Source: Streptococcus devriesei DSM 19639
GTDB lineage: Bacteria; Bacillota; Bacilli; Lactobacillales; Streptococcaceae
DNA: 64,000 bases
NCBI RefSeq assembly: GCF_000423725.1
Contig: NZ_AUIN01000021.1
Location: forward strand, 1 to 64,000
Reading direction: 5' to 3'
Below are positions 18,266-27,089 of this stretch, in pieces (the stretch's first letter is position 1; every line of letters starts with the position of its first letter). Both the position numbers and the translations under genes were made by a program. The notes under the pieces were generated by a model, which was not told the origin of the DNA, did no database searches, and saw only the letters and a program-made list of their open reading frames with translations.

Positions 18266-18296
18266 AAGAGTTTGGGACAAAAGTCTCAAACTCTTT
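18266..18296 (+). terminator. Terminator of the LysM-CHAP gene
   Basis: AAGAGTTTGGGAC and GTCTCAAACTCTTT form a long stem 14 bp past the stop codon. Confidence 0.85.
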
Positions 18297-18324
18297 AGTA
18301 TTATTCCAGATTTACTAGATTGAC

Positions 18325-18600
18325 GCAGTGGTTGGGAGTAAGACTTGTCGACTTAGCCGACTTAGTCTTACCCCTGCACAGTTCATTAGGTGCTTTAGCA
18401 CCAATGAACCACTGCTGGCTGGCTTTCCTTTTGCCACAAGGCCAAAGCGGAAAACCTAGCCAACTGTGCGGGGGTGGGAGTGAAACGGTCTGGGGAGAGA
18501 CCGTTTCAGGTCACCACCTTGAAACTAGGGAGTGGTGGGAACCAAAATTTTCAATTTTTGGGTTCTTTCCCACTCCCATTTTTGTTCCACTCTCTTTTCT
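18325..18600. repeat. Hairpin-rich intergenic element
   Basis: Five successive inverted repeats occupy this spacer: GTAAGACT/AGTCTTAC, CAGTTCATTAGGTGC/GCACCAATGAACCACTG, GGCTGGCTTTCC/GGAAAACCTAGCC, GAAACGGTCT/AGACCGTTTC and GGGAGTGGTGGGAACC/GGGTTCTTTCCCACTCCC. Streptococci carry multi-copy structured intergenic repeats of this style (BOX/RUP are examples), but I cannot assign it to a named family. The open frame across it (18320-18631) is low-complexity and not believable as a gene. Confidence 0.6.
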
Positions 18601-18621
18601 GTTTGCAAAATACTATCAAAA

Positions 18622-18657
18622 AAACACTTAAGTTTTTTGTTTAGCTTAAGTGTTTTT
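18622..18657 (-). terminator. Terminator of rpoY-rnjA
   Basis: AAAACACTTAAG and CTTAAGTGTTTTT pair; read on the minus strand the hairpin ends in T runs just past the rnjA stop. Confidence 0.8.
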
Positions 18658-18665
18658 GGATGGTT

Positions 18666-20348
18666 TTAATGTTTATCGGGAGTTAAAATCATAGGGATAA
18701 TAATAGGCTCGCGCTCAGTCTTTTCATAAAGGTAAGGTCTGAGTGCGTTGACAATAGCTCCGTTGATAGATTGGATGCTGGCCTCTTTATTTTTCAGAGC
18801 AATGCGGATAGCATTGAAAAGAATCCTCTGACTGCTGCGAATTAAATCGCCGGATTCCCGCATGTAAATAAACCCGCGGCTGAGGATATCCGGACCAGCT
18901 AAAATCATTTTCGTCTTAAAATCAACAGTGGCAACGGCCAAAACAACACCGTCCTCAGACAGATCGTGACGATCGCGCAGAACTGCTGCACCAATATCGC
19001 CGATTCCGTTTCCGTCAACATAAATGTCCTGAGCATTGAAATGACCAGCTCTTCTGGCAGAGTTTTTAGTCAAAGCCAAGACATCACCGTTTTCCATGAT
19101 GAAGATATTGTCCTTAGGAACACCGGTATCAATAGCCAGTCCGGCATGGACTTTCTGCATGCGATATTCACCGTGAACAGGCATGAAGAATTTTGGCTTG
19201 ATCAAGCGCAGCATCAGTTTTTGTTCCTGCTGTCCGCCGTGACCGGATGTGTGGATGTTATTGACTTTACCGTGGATGACCTCAACGCCGGCTTCCTGAA
19301 TGGTATTAATCAGCTTATTGACGCTGGTTGTGTTACCAGGGATTGGGCTGGATGAGAAAATGACAGTGTCGCCGGGCTGCAGCTGGACTTGTCTGTGTGT
19401 TCCATTAGCAATCCGAGACAGGGCTGCCATCGATTCACCCTGGCTGCCGGTACACATAATCAGAATTTCACCAGCGTGGTACTCTTTGATCTCGTTGGGT
19501 TCGATAAAGGTTCCCTTAGGTACCTTGATATAGCCCAATTCGATTCCGTTGGCAATAGCTTTTTCCATAGAACGGCCAAAGACAGCGATTTTGCGTCCTG
19601 TTTTTACGGCAGCCTCAGCAGCTTGCTGTAAACGAAAAATATTGGAAGCAAAAGAGGCAAAAATAATCCGTCCATGAATACCTTCAATGATATTCATGAT
19701 GGACTGCCCGACAACCTTCTCAGAATTAGTAAAGGTTGGAACCTCTGCATTGGTCGAGTCTGACAGCAGACAAAGGACGCCGTCCTCGCCAAGAGCAGCC
19801 ATACGGTGAAGATCTGCCGGCTCACCAACTGGCGTAAAGTCAAACTTGAAGTCTCCGGTACAGACGATTTTTCCTTGAGGTGTGTGGATAACAACCCCCA
19901 AGGGTTCCGGTATAGAGTGAGTGGTTCTAAAGAAAGTAACACTAAGATTTTTAAAGGTCAGCTCAGTATTATGGTTAATTTCGTATAATTTAGCATCGCG
20001 CAAAAGGCCATGCTCTTCCAATTTACCGCGAATCAATGCAAGAGCCAAGGGGCCTGCATAAATAGGAATATTGACCTGCTTTAAAAGAAAGGGAATGCCG
20101 CCGATATGATCTTCGTGACCATGTGTGATGACGAGCGCCTTGATGCGGTCAATATTGTCCACAATATAAGAATAATCTGGGATAACGTAGTCAATGCCAA
20201 GGAGATCATCCTCAGGAAATTTAATGCCTGCATCAACAATGATAATCTCATCTTGGTATTCAATGCCGTAGGTATTTTTACCGATTTCTCCCAATCCGCC
20301 AATAGCATAAACGCCGACTTCTTCGGCTTTTAAATTAATATTTGCCAT
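18666..20348 (-). CDS. rnjA: Ribonuclease J1
   Basis: A 560-residue metallo-beta-lactamase/beta-CASP ribonuclease with 5'-3' exo- and endonuclease activity in mRNA decay. The metal motif HGHEDHIGG (about residues 75-83), TGDFKFD, and the beta-CASP blocks ([22 protein letters not shown]) are all present, so the active site is complete. It follows rpoY with a 1-bp gap on the minus strand, the standard arrangement that distinguishes J1 from J2 in streptococci. Confidence 0.94.
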   Translation of the reverse strand: MANINLKAEEVGVYAIGGLGEIGKNTYGIEYQDEIIIVDAGIKFPEDDLLGIDYVIPDYSYIVDNIDRIKALVITHGHEDHIGGIPFLLKQVNIPIYAGPLALALIRGKLEEHGLLRDAKLYEINHNTELTFKNLSVTFFRTTHSIPEPLGVVIHTPQGKIVCTGDFKFDFTPVGEPADLHRMAALGEDGVLCLLSDSTNAEVPTFTNSEKVVGQSIMNIIEGIHGRIIFASFASNIFRLQQAAEAAVKTGRKIAVFGRSMEKAIANGIELGYIKVPKGTFIEPNEIKEYHAGEILIMCTGSQGESMAALSRIANGTHRQVQLQPGDTVIFSSSPIPGNTTSVNKLINTIQEAGVEVIHGKVNNIHTSGHGGQQEQKLMLRLIKPKFFMPVHGEYRMQKVHAGLAIDTGVPKDNIFIMENGDVLALTKNSARRAGHFNAQDIYVDGNGIGDIGAAVLRDRHDLSEDGVVLAVATVDFKTKMILAGPDILSRGFIYMRESGDLIRSSQRILFNAIRIALKNKEASIQSINGAIVNALRPYLYEKTEREPIIIPMILTPDKH

Positions 20349-20349
20349 T

Positions 20350-20580
20350 TTAAAGCTCCGTTAGTTCAAAGGCACCTGTCTCTTTTTCATATTCCAGGTG
20401 TCTGTCTGAAAGAAGCTCGATGAATTCAATATTGTAAGCTGTTTTTTCCTCAACTGTTTGGCGGGCTTTGATGCGTCCTTCAAGTTCATCCTTAGCATCA
20501 ATATCGAGGTAGAGAGCTTTTGTTTGTTCGCGGCGCGGACTGCGGTCTTTGGTTTCTTGATAGAAAACTTTGTAAATCAT
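20350..20580 (-). CDS. rpoY: RNA polymerase epsilon subunit
   Basis: A 76-residue small RNA polymerase subunit (DUF1447) of Firmicutes. It starts [20 protein letters not shown], the family signature, and matches the usual length. It is co-transcribed with rnjA. A minus-strand TATAAT (20723-20718) with TTTACT 17 bp upstream forms a plausible promoter. Confidence 0.93.
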   Translation of the reverse strand: MIYKVFYQETKDRSPRREQTKALYLDIDAKDELEGRIKARQTVEEKTAYNIEFIELLSDRHLEYEKETGAFELTEL

Positions 20581-20932
20581 TTTATTCCTTTCTGCTATAT
20601 CCTGATTAATCCAAACTACAAAAAATCGGTCAAATATAAAACCTTGCTATATTTGACAGGAGATTATGAAATTTTTATGAGTAGTAGATTTAACCTTAAT
20701 TCGTTGCAATTATTAAAATTATACCATAATTTAAGACGTTAGTAAAAGCATTAGGATAAAATTCTCAATCCATCAGATGTTAAAATTCAAGTTGAAAGTT
20801 CTAAAATGAAGTTAGCCAGTTGAGAGTATCCTTCACTAGAAGTATGATTTTAGTGAGGGCTTTTGTGATTGATTCTGGGAGAGCAAACTGATTTATTCTA
20901 CTAATGGAGTAAACTTGGATTAGGTATAGATG
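20581..20932. other. Spacer upstream of rpoY
   Basis: It holds the probable rpoY promoter (TATAAT on the minus strand at 20718-20723) and a CTTCACTAGAAG/TTTAGTGAGGG hairpin-like sequence (about 20830-20860). No gene is visible. The sequence between looks like worn intergenic DNA. Confidence 0.5.
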
Positions 20933-21145
20933 TCAGAGTATCTGGGTATTACTGTGTTTTATTATATAATCTAGTTTTTCTTGCCGTGTTTTCTGTTTAA
21001 AGAGACTTTCTGCTTTCATGACAGCATTTTTATGGTCGAAAGTTTCAGAATAAAGGAGTTTGACTGGCAGGTGCGATTTGGTGTATTTAGCCCCGTTACC
21101 AGCATTGTGAGTTGCGATTCGCTTGTTCAAATCGGTTGATAATAG
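20933..21145 (-). pseudogene. Truncated GIY-YIG endonuclease-domain gene
   Basis: The frame translates to [20 protein letters not shown] followed by [11 protein letters not shown], matching the middle and C-terminal part of small GIY-YIG (YhbQ/UPF0213-type) proteins. The catalytic GIY-YIG strand that should precede it is missing: going upstream the frame reaches TAA codons at once. The remnant keeps about 65 codons to a normal stop. Its 5' end abuts the bacteriocin gene region, suggesting a deletion or insertion joined there. Confidence 0.75.
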
Positions 21146-21165
21146 TATAATTTATAATAGATTTT

Positions 21166-21414
21166 ATGAATACACTAGTATTAGATTCAACCGCATTTGA
21201 TAATTTTAAAACAGTAAATGAGGACAACCTTTCCATCGTTGAAGGAGGGATAAATGGACTTGGATTTGCAACTTCATATCTTGGGGAATGGGGTTTTGCA
21301 CTAGGAGCAATAACTGCTGCTACTCCTGTCGGAGCAGCTCTTTATGGGGGGCGGCTGTTTTTATGGCTGGTGCCGCTGTATATTATGCATTCGAAGAATA
21401 AGAACGGGAACTGA
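21166..21414 (+). pseudogene. Bacteriocin precursor with double-glycine leader, frameshifted at a poly-G run
   Basis: The product starts MNTLVLDSTAFDNFKTVNED and reaches a leader ending SIVEGG (residues 23-28), the double-glycine site for ABC-transporter processing. The mature part is small, hydrophobic and rich in Gly/Ala, as in two-peptide class IIb bacteriocins. A run of six G's (about 21343-21348) puts the rest out of frame. With one extra G it would end AAVFMAGAAVYYAFEE, with GxxxG-like helix packing. The encoded 82-residue form instead ends in an odd basic tail. It is either a mutation or a slippery phase-variable run. Confidence 0.7.
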
Positions 21415-21415
21415 T

Positions 21416-21592
21416 ATGTTATTTAATACTAAGTTTAGAAGATGGTATACGCTATTCCTATTTCTAGTAGTAGCTATAATATGGGCGATAACTTTTTGGT
21501 CTTATAGTAAACTGTTTGCAGTTTTATCTTTTATCGCAATTACGGCTGTCAATCTTCTTGCCTTTTTTGCAGTAAAGGGCTCAGATAACTAA
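21416..21592 (+). CDS. Small two-helix membrane protein, possible bacteriocin immunity
   Basis: A 58-residue protein starting MLFNTKFRRWYTLFLFL, with two predicted membrane helices (about 11-28 and 32-52). It lies 2 bp after the bacteriocin frame, and if the bacteriocin frame is restored the spacing is about 20 bp. Class II bacteriocin genes are usually followed by a small membrane immunity gene, so that role is inferred from position. I recognise no specific family. Confidence 0.6.
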   Translation: MLFNTKFRRWYTLFLFLVVAIIWAITFWSYSKLFAVLSFIAITAVNLLAFFAVKGSDN

Positions 21593-21624
21593 CGTCAATA
21601 ATTTTGTACTTTATAACTAAGTTA

Positions 21625-21656
21625 AACACGAGAGAGGATCATAGCTCTCTCGTGTT
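21625..21656 (+). terminator. Terminator of the bacteriocin unit
   Basis: ACACGAGAGAG and CTCTCTCGTGT form a perfect 11-bp stem. It is followed by TTGTCATTCTT rather than a pure T run. Confidence 0.75.
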
Positions 21657-21770
21657 GTCATTCTTGAGTTTTTAGTAGACAAGTTAAAATGAACAGCTGC
21701 TAGGTCGTTTTACTACTCAAAGCAAGAAGAATTTTGTCTTATTTTAGAGTTATTGAAATGGCAAAGGAAT

Positions 21771-22048
21771 GGATACTTTCGGAGCTATTGCAGGTGGTGT
21801 TACTGAGGGAGTGAGTGGTGCAGTTTTAGATTTTAGAGTGCTGCCAATAAATGTTTCTGAGTTGCCATGCCCATAATACTCAGCAGTATCAAGCCAGTTA
21901 ATTCCGCCTTGCAAAGAGGCCTTAATGATATCATAAACAGAATGACTGGTGACTGTTTTCCACCAGTTTTTTCCTTGATTGCTGAATTGCCAAGTTCCTA
22001 GTCCGATAGGAGAAAGTTTGAGTGACCTAAAGGTCTTAAGTTTTCCAT
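21771..22048 (-). pseudogene. Aldo/keto reductase, 5' remnant
   Basis: From ATG 22048 the frame reads MENLRPLGHS and then shifts. The continuation KLSPIGLGTWQFSNQGKNWW and later GGINWLDTAEYYGHGNSETF is clearly the N-terminal third of an aldo/keto reductase, including the catalytic Asp and Tyr block. A frameshift early on and loss of the last two thirds make it dead. A ribosome binding site AAGGAGC remains. Distinct from the intact reductase at 11462. Confidence 0.8.
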
Positions 22049-22067
22049 AGAAAAGCTCCTTTTAATA

Positions 22068-23123
22068 TTAGTTCAAATAGCTGTGATTGCGGTACCAGCG
22101 AACAGTATCTAACAAGGTTTCTTCAAAGGGTCTGAAATGTCCGCCAAGTTCCTGCTCAGTTTTTTCATGGTTAAAATATGTTCGAAGATATTCTTCGGCT
22201 GTAATGTCTGCTACCTCTTTACTGACTAGAACAGGCTTACCCGTTACCCTGTGATAAAGCTCATTCCATTGTGCTAAAATTTGAACCAGGAAACTTGGAA
22301 TATGGCGTTTTGGGGCAGGAATACCTGTCACTTTTTCCAAGGTTTTGACAATCGTTTCCATAGTCATATGACGCCCCGCTGCCAAATAACGCTCACCTCT
22401 GCGTCCGTATTTTTAGGCTGAAATATGAATGGCGGCAACATCTCTGGCATCGACGACACTGTAGCTGGCTTTGGTGATAAGACCCGGTAATTTTTGTTGC
22501 ATATAGTCCAAAATCAGCTGTCCGGTAGCAGTTGGTCCCATATCTCCCGGACCATACATCGAACCGGGCAGAACATAGCAAATAAAAAGATCGGGATGCT
22601 TGTTAAGGAAATCATCTACAGCCTTCTCGCTTAAAATTTTGCTGCGGTAGTAATTGAGCTTAGTATCAGGATTTCGTGACATAGTCTCATCAATAGGCTG
22701 ATTGCGTTCACCTTTTAGTACGGCAATAGATGAAGTGTGCACTATTTGACGGATACCGGCGTCATAAGCAGCCTGCATCAGATTAATAGTTCCTGTAATA
22801 TTAGTATCATAAAGTTCCTGCCAATGTTTTCCACCTTTATGGTTGTCTCGGAAGAAAGCTGCTGTATGAAAAAGACTGTCGCAGTCGGCTAAGTAGGATC
22901 GGTAGCTTTCCGGCTCAAGAATATCTCCTTTGACGTATCGGATTGGTAAATTCCTAAATTGCAGCTTAGCTTTTTCCTCGGAACGCACTAAAGCAGTGAC
23001 TTTTATACCTTGATCAAGCAAAGCACGAACAAGATTATTGCCTAAAAGTCCTGTAGCGCCGGTTACAAAGGCGTGTTTAACAGTTCTGGGATTTTTTGAT
23101 GCAGCAGTATTGATATCTGTCAT
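22068..23123 (-). pseudogene. NAD-dependent epimerase/dehydratase with an in-frame stop
   Basis: From ATG 23123 the product has a Rossmann motif HAFVTGATGLLGNNLVRALL (about residues 17-36) and the Y-x3-K pair in YYRSKILSEK. It then meets TAA at 22415-22413 after DARDVAAIHISA. Reading through in the same frame continues KYGRRGERYLAAGRHMTMET to a normal stop, giving about 350 residues, the family length (dihydroflavonol reductase-like SDR). One nonsense change thus splits it. It is divergent from marR, with an operator-like palindrome between. Confidence 0.85.
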
Positions 23124-23171
23124 AATAGCTTCCTTTTCTTAATTGAATGACTTATAAAACGAGTTACCCAT

Positions 23172-23197
23172 AAAATAGATGACACGTCATCTATTTT
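23172..23197. promoter_or_regulatory. Palindromic operator between the epimerase and marR
   Basis: Arms AAAATAGATGAC and GTCATCTATTTT (12 bp each, perfect) flank a central AC. It lies between divergent genes next to a MarR-family regulator, so MarR binding is the natural inference. Confidence 0.8.
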
Positions 23198-23298
23198 TAA
23201 AGTCATTTTATATTTTTAATAGTTAATTGTCAACAATTTAGGTAAACTAGTGTAAAATAGAAAAGAGATTAATCTGATTTTTAAAAGGGAAGTACATA

Positions 23299-23760
23299 AT
23301 GTCATTAAAAGGTTCTCAATTTAGGTATTTATTTAGAAGTGCTGAAAAACGTGCAACAAAGGAGTTGGGCAGGCTGCTGGACCCTTTGGGAATAACGCCT
23401 AATCAGGGAGAAGTCATTGTCGTATTAGGAAAGCACGCTCCCTTGTCTTTGAAAGAGTTAGGAAATTTGCTTATCTGTGAAGAAAAGAGCCCCAGCAGGC
23501 TGGTGCAATCACTTATTAAAAAAGGCTTGGTAACTAAAGAAAAATCTGCCAGTGATGGCCGCAGTTCTCTCTTATCTCTAACGATGGCAGGTCAAAAATT
23601 GCTTCCTAAAATTGAAGAATGCGAGAGTGTCTTTGATCAAAAATTAGAGAAGGACTATCCAGAAATTGAAATACTCAATCAAGCCTTAAAATCCTATATT
23701 ACAGGCAGCTCTTACGAAGAAAAACTCAAGCGCCGTTTACTCTGGGATGAGAAGAAATAA
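23299..23760 (+). CDS. MarR-family transcriptional regulator
   Basis: A 153-residue winged-helix regulator. The recognition region LSLKELGNLLICEEKSPSRL (about 50-69) and the wing KEKSASDGRSSLLSLT (about 82-97) are typical MarR. It faces the broken epimerase gene, with the palindrome at 23172 between them, suggesting it controlled that gene and itself. Its ligand is unknown. It overlaps nothing essential; tsaB starts 10 bp after its stop. Confidence 0.88.
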   Translation: MSLKGSQFRYLFRSAEKRATKELGRLLDPLGITPNQGEVIVVLGKHAPLSLKELGNLLICEEKSPSRLVQSLIKKGLVTKEKSASDGRSSLLSLTMAGQKLLPKIEECESVFDQKLEKDYPEIEILNQALKSYITGSSYEEKLKRRLLWDEKK

Positions 23761-23770
23761 AGGAAAAGTC

Positions 23771-24457
23771 ATGAAAATTTTAGCATTTGATACGTCAAGT
23801 AAAACGATGTCCGTTGCTCTTTTAGAGGAGGATCATCTTTTGGCATCTATGACCTTAAATATTAAAAAAAATCACAGTGTCAGTCTGATGCCTGCGATTG
23901 ATTTTCTGTTGCAATCAGCAGATTTGAAACCAGCCGATTTAGACCGTATTGTGGTTGCGGAAGGGCCCGGTTCTTACACGGGACTGCGCGTGGCTGCAGC
24001 TACCGCTAAAACGCTGGCTTATGCACTTGCTATTGACTTAGTGGGCGTCTCCAGTTTGCAGGCACTTGCTCTCAGCAGTCATTCGAAGGGTTTGGTTATT
24101 CCTATTATGGATGCCAGACGCCGCAATGTCTATGCTGGTTTCTATGAAAATGGCAAAGCAGTAGAAGCTGATAGGCATGCCTCATTTCAGGATGTTTTAG
24201 AACATTTGCAGGGAAGGCAGGAGCTTACTTTTGTAGGAGAGGTGGCCGCCTTTCGTGAAGATATTCAGCAGTTCTTTCCACAGGCACAAGCAGCAGAAAC
24301 TTTGCCGTCAGCCTATGAGATTGGCAAAGTCGGCCGGCTGATGCCTGTGTCTGATGTCAATGCCTTTGTACCGAACTATCTGAAACGCGTGGAGGCAGAG
24401 GAAAATTGGCTTAAAGACCACGAAGAAACATCGGATTCTTACATTAAGCGGGTGTAG
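23771..24457 (+). CDS. tsaB: tRNA threonylcarbamoyladenosine biosynthesis protein TsaB
   Basis: A 228-residue ASKHA-fold partner of TsaD in making t6A37 on ANN-decoding tRNAs. It starts MKILAFDTSSKTMSVAL, with GPGSYTGLRVA at about 69-79. I chose ATG 23771 (AGGAAAAG upstream) over the in-frame ATG at 23747, which lies inside marR. The tsaB-rimI-tsaD order is a standard operon. TsaB itself is non-catalytic and structural. Confidence 0.95.
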   Translation: MKILAFDTSSKTMSVALLEEDHLLASMTLNIKKNHSVSLMPAIDFLLQSADLKPADLDRIVVAEGPGSYTGLRVAAATAKTLAYALAIDLVGVSSLQALALSSHSKGLVIPIMDARRRNVYAGFYENGKAVEADRHASFQDVLEHLQGRQELTFVGEVAAFREDIQQFFPQAQAAETLPSAYEIGKVGRLMPVSDVNAFVPNYLKRVEAEENWLKDHEETSDSYIKRV

Positions 24458-24461
24458 TTTA

Positions 24462-24899
24462 ATGAAAGACGAAAAGAATGAAGAACTTGCAGCGGTACTT
24501 TTTGACATCTTAGCAGATGTTTATCCTCAGTCTCCCTGGAGTCAGGCACAGCTTTTAGCTGATATGAACCGAGCAGAAGCAGACTACTTTTTCGCCTATG
24601 AGGACAGAGAAATTGTCGGTTTTTTGTCCATACAGCACTTAGTAGGCGAACTTGAAGTCACTAATATTGCTGTTAAGAATGCTTATCAAGGGAAAGGGCT
24701 GGGCAGTCAGCTTATGAGCACCTTCATAAAAGATGAACAGCTGCCTGTCTTTTTGGAAGTTAGAGCTTCCAATCGAGCTGCGCAGAGTCTTTATCAAAAA
24801 TTTGGCTTTAAAGCTGTTGCCAAGCGAAAAAACTACTATCGCAATCCATCTGAAGATGCTATTTTGATGAAGCGGGAAGGACGCTTTGCAGGTTTTTAA
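24462..24899 (+). CDS. rimI: Ribosomal protein S18-alanine N-acetyltransferase
   Basis: A 145-residue GNAT acetyltransferase. The acetyl-CoA loop [13 protein letters not shown] (about 71-83) follows LEVTNIAV, and the C-terminal [25 protein letters not shown] is the usual GNAT end, given here as positions 105-129. In its homologs it acetylates the N-terminus of S18. It begins 4 bp after tsaB, with tsaD 26 bp downstream. Confidence 0.93.
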   Translation: MKDEKNEELAAVLFDILADVYPQSPWSQAQLLADMNRAEADYFFAYEDREIVGFLSIQHLVGELEVTNIAVKNAYQGKGLGSQLMSTFIKDEQLPVFLEVRASNRAAQSLYQKFGFKAVAKRKNYYRNPSEDAILMKREGRFAGF

Positions 24900-24925
24900 A
24901 CAAGGTAAAAAAAGAAAGTAAGATA

Positions 24926-25936
24926 ATGACAGACAGATATATTTTAGCCATTGAATCGTCTTGTGATGAGACCAGCGTGGCCGTTTTAAAAAATGACAAT
25001 CAGCTTTTAAGTAACGTTATTGCCAGTCAGGTGGAAAGTCACAAACGTTTTGGCGGAGTTGTGCCTGAGGTGGCCAGCCGTCATCATGTAGAGGTTATTA
25101 CACTGTGTATTCAAGATGCCTTAAAAGAAGCTGACACTAAAGCAGAAGATTTATCAGCTGTTGCGGTGACTTACGGTCCCGGGCTTGTTGGAGCTCTGCT
25201 GGTTGGAATGGCAGCGGCTAAGGCTTTTGCCTGGGCACACGGTTTGCCCTTGATTCCGGTTAATCACATGGCGGGCCACTTGATGGCAGCCCAGAGCACT
25301 GCTGACTTGCAGTATCCGCTTTTGGCTCTTCTGGTGTCGGGGGGGCATACCGAGCTGGTTTATGTAGCAGAAGCAGGCCAGTACAAGATTATCGGGGAAA
25401 CGCGTGATGATGCGGTAGGAGAGGCTTATGACAAGGTCGGACGTGTGATGGGCTTAAGCTATCCTGCAGGGCGCGAGATTGATCAGCTGGCTCATAAAGG
25501 GCAGGACATTTATAATTTCCCAAGAGCAATGATCAAAGAAGACAACCTGGAATTTTCTTTTTCCGGATTAAAATCGGCCTTTATTAACCTTCATCACAAT
25601 GCCAAACAAAAGGGAGAAGAGCTGCCTGTTGAAGACCTGTGTGCATCTTTTCAGGCTGCTGTCTTAGATATTCTTTTGGCAAAAACGAAAAAAGCTTTGG
25701 AGCAATATCCTGTCAAAACGCTGGTGGTAGCAGGAGGAGTTGCGGCTAATCAGGGACTGCGGGAACGTCTGAAAGAGGAAATATCAGATGTTAATGTTAT
25801 TATCCCGCCCTTGCGGCTTTGCGGAGATAATGCCGGCATGATAGCCTATGCTGCTGCTGTAGAATATCAGAAAGGGCATTTTGCAGATTTGGATTTAAAT
25901 GCTCGGCCAAGCTTAGCTTTTGACAGTTTAGAATAG
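24926..25936 (+). CDS. tsaD: tRNA threonylcarbamoyladenosine transferase TsaD
   Basis: A 336-residue catalytic subunit that transfers the threonylcarbamoyl group to A37. It starts [15 protein letters not shown], with metal-binding His in [10 protein letters not shown] (about 112-121), the nucleotide motif [10 protein letters not shown] and [13 protein letters not shown]. Length is normal. It is the last gene of the marR-tsaB-rimI-tsaD run, followed by a strong terminator. Confidence 0.96.
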   Translation: MTDRYILAIESSCDETSVAVLKNDNQLLSNVIASQVESHKRFGGVVPEVASRHHVEVITLCIQDALKEADTKAEDLSAVAVTYGPGLVGALLVGMAAAKAFAWAHGLPLIPVNHMAGHLMAAQSTADLQYPLLALLVSGGHTELVYVAEAGQYKIIGETRDDAVGEAYDKVGRVMGLSYPAGREIDQLAHKGQDIYNFPRAMIKEDNLEFSFSGLKSAFINLHHNAKQKGEELPVEDLCASFQAAVLDILLAKTKKALEQYPVKTLVVAGGVAANQGLRERLKEEISDVNVIIPPLRLCGDNAGMIAYAAAVEYQKGHFADLDLNARPSLAFDSLE

Positions 25937-25948
25937 ATGTGTCATCAA

Positions 25949-26006
25949 GAAGTAAGACCAAAACGGAATTTTTAAAAGTTTTGTTTTGGTCTTACTTCTA
26001 TTTTTT
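25949..26006 (+). terminator. Terminator of tsaD
   Basis: GAAGTAAGACCAAAAC and GTTTTGGTCTTACTTC form a 16-bp stem with a T6 tail. Confidence 0.92.
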
Positions 26007-26070
26007 AGCCTCAAAGCGGCAAAATCCGAAAATAATTGAAAAAATATTAAAAAAAATGATAAAAAATGAT

Positions 26071-26098
26071 TGAAAACGCTTAACAAAAAGATTATAAT
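26071..26098 (+). promoter_or_regulatory. Promoter with cre-like site for the sugar cluster
   Basis: TGAAAACGCTTAACA (26071-26085) differs from the catabolite-response consensus TGWAANCGNTNWCA at one position near its 3' end. TATAAT (26093-26098) lies just downstream, so CcpA bound here would overlap the promoter. This suggests glucose repression of the sugar genes that follow. Confidence 0.65.
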
Positions 26099-26128
26099 AC
26101 AGTTGTAGCTACACAGAAAGGAAATATT

Positions 26129-27061
26129 ATGAAATTAGCAACACGCATCAATTCATTCCTGCCGGTCAATAACAATGATATCAAGGAGGTTTTCAAACGT
26201 TTCAAAGAATTAGGTCTGGGCTATGTTGACCTCAACTATCCAGAGCATGTCAAGGGCTATGAGGCAGAAGAAATGAAGTCTCTCCTGGCTGACAATGACT
26301 TAGCTTTAAACGGGGTTGCCCTGCGTTTTAGAGAACAGTTTATCAATGGTGAACTGGGAAATGCTAATCCTCAGCTTGCTCAGGAGGCTCTGCAGCTGTG
26401 TAAGGACGCTGTTGATTACTGCCGGCAGGCAGGAGGACATGTTATTACGATTTGGCTGGGCTTTGATGGTTTTGACTACAGTTTTCAAATCAACTATCAA
26501 AAAGTTTGGGAACAGCTGAGGGCTGCCTATCAAACAATTGCAGACTATGCTCCGGATCTGCAAATCAGCATAGAATACAAGCCTTTTCAGCCGCGGGCTT
26601 ATGCCTTTATTGACAGCATGGGTGTGACTGGTATGATGCTGCATGATGTCAACAGAAAAAACGTAGGTGTAACACTGGATTACTGTCACATGCTGATGAA
26701 GCATGAAAATCCGGCCTTTGCTGCGGATCTTTTTGGCAGCCAAAGCAAGCTTTACGGTATCCATCTTAATGATGGCTACGGTCTTAATGATGATGGGCTT
26801 ATGATTGGGACTTCTTCACCTTTCAAGACGCTGGAGCTGCTTTATTATTTGAAGAAGCATCATTTTGATGGAGTTATTTACTTTGACACTTTCCCTGTTA
26901 TTGAGGATGCTTCAAAGGAATGTGAGCAAAATATACAGATGATCCGGCATTTTGAACAGTTGATCAATAAGACCGGGCTGGAATATATCCAGTCTGTTAT
27001 TGATAAAAATGATGCAGTAGCAGCAAGTCAGCTGATGCTTGAGTTTTTTAAGGGAAGTTAA
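26129..27061 (+). CDS. Sugar isomerase/epimerase-like TIM-barrel protein
   Basis: A 310-residue protein of the xylose-isomerase-like/AP-endonuclease-2 superfamily. Likely metal ligands are Glu in ISIEYKPF (about 149-156), Asp/His in LDYCHML (about 188-194) and His in YGIHLNDGYG (about 211-220). Such proteins isomerise or epimerise free sugars or sugar acids. It is the first gene of a cluster with a PTS transporter, a DeoR regulator, an epimerase and an RpiB homolog, so a role in entry of an unusual sugar is likely. The exact substrate is not known. Confidence 0.8.
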   Translation: MKLATRINSFLPVNNNDIKEVFKRFKELGLGYVDLNYPEHVKGYEAEEMKSLLADNDLALNGVALRFREQFINGELGNANPQLAQEALQLCKDAVDYCRQAGGHVITIWLGFDGFDYSFQINYQKVWEQLRAAYQTIADYAPDLQISIEYKPFQPRAYAFIDSMGVTGMMLHDVNRKNVGVTLDYCHMLMKHENPAFAADLFGSQSKLYGIHLNDGYGLNDDGLMIGTSSPFKTLELLYYLKKHHFDGVIYFDTFPVIEDASKECEQNIQMIRHFEQLINKTGLEYIQSVIDKNDAVAASQLMLEFFKGS

Positions 27062-27089
27062 ACCTTCCTTCAAACTAAAGGAGAATAAA

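Noticed and set aside
18320-18631. Open frame of 103 codons between the LysM-CHAP gene and rnjA
   Set aside because: It consists of hairpin arms read in one frame; no start signal.
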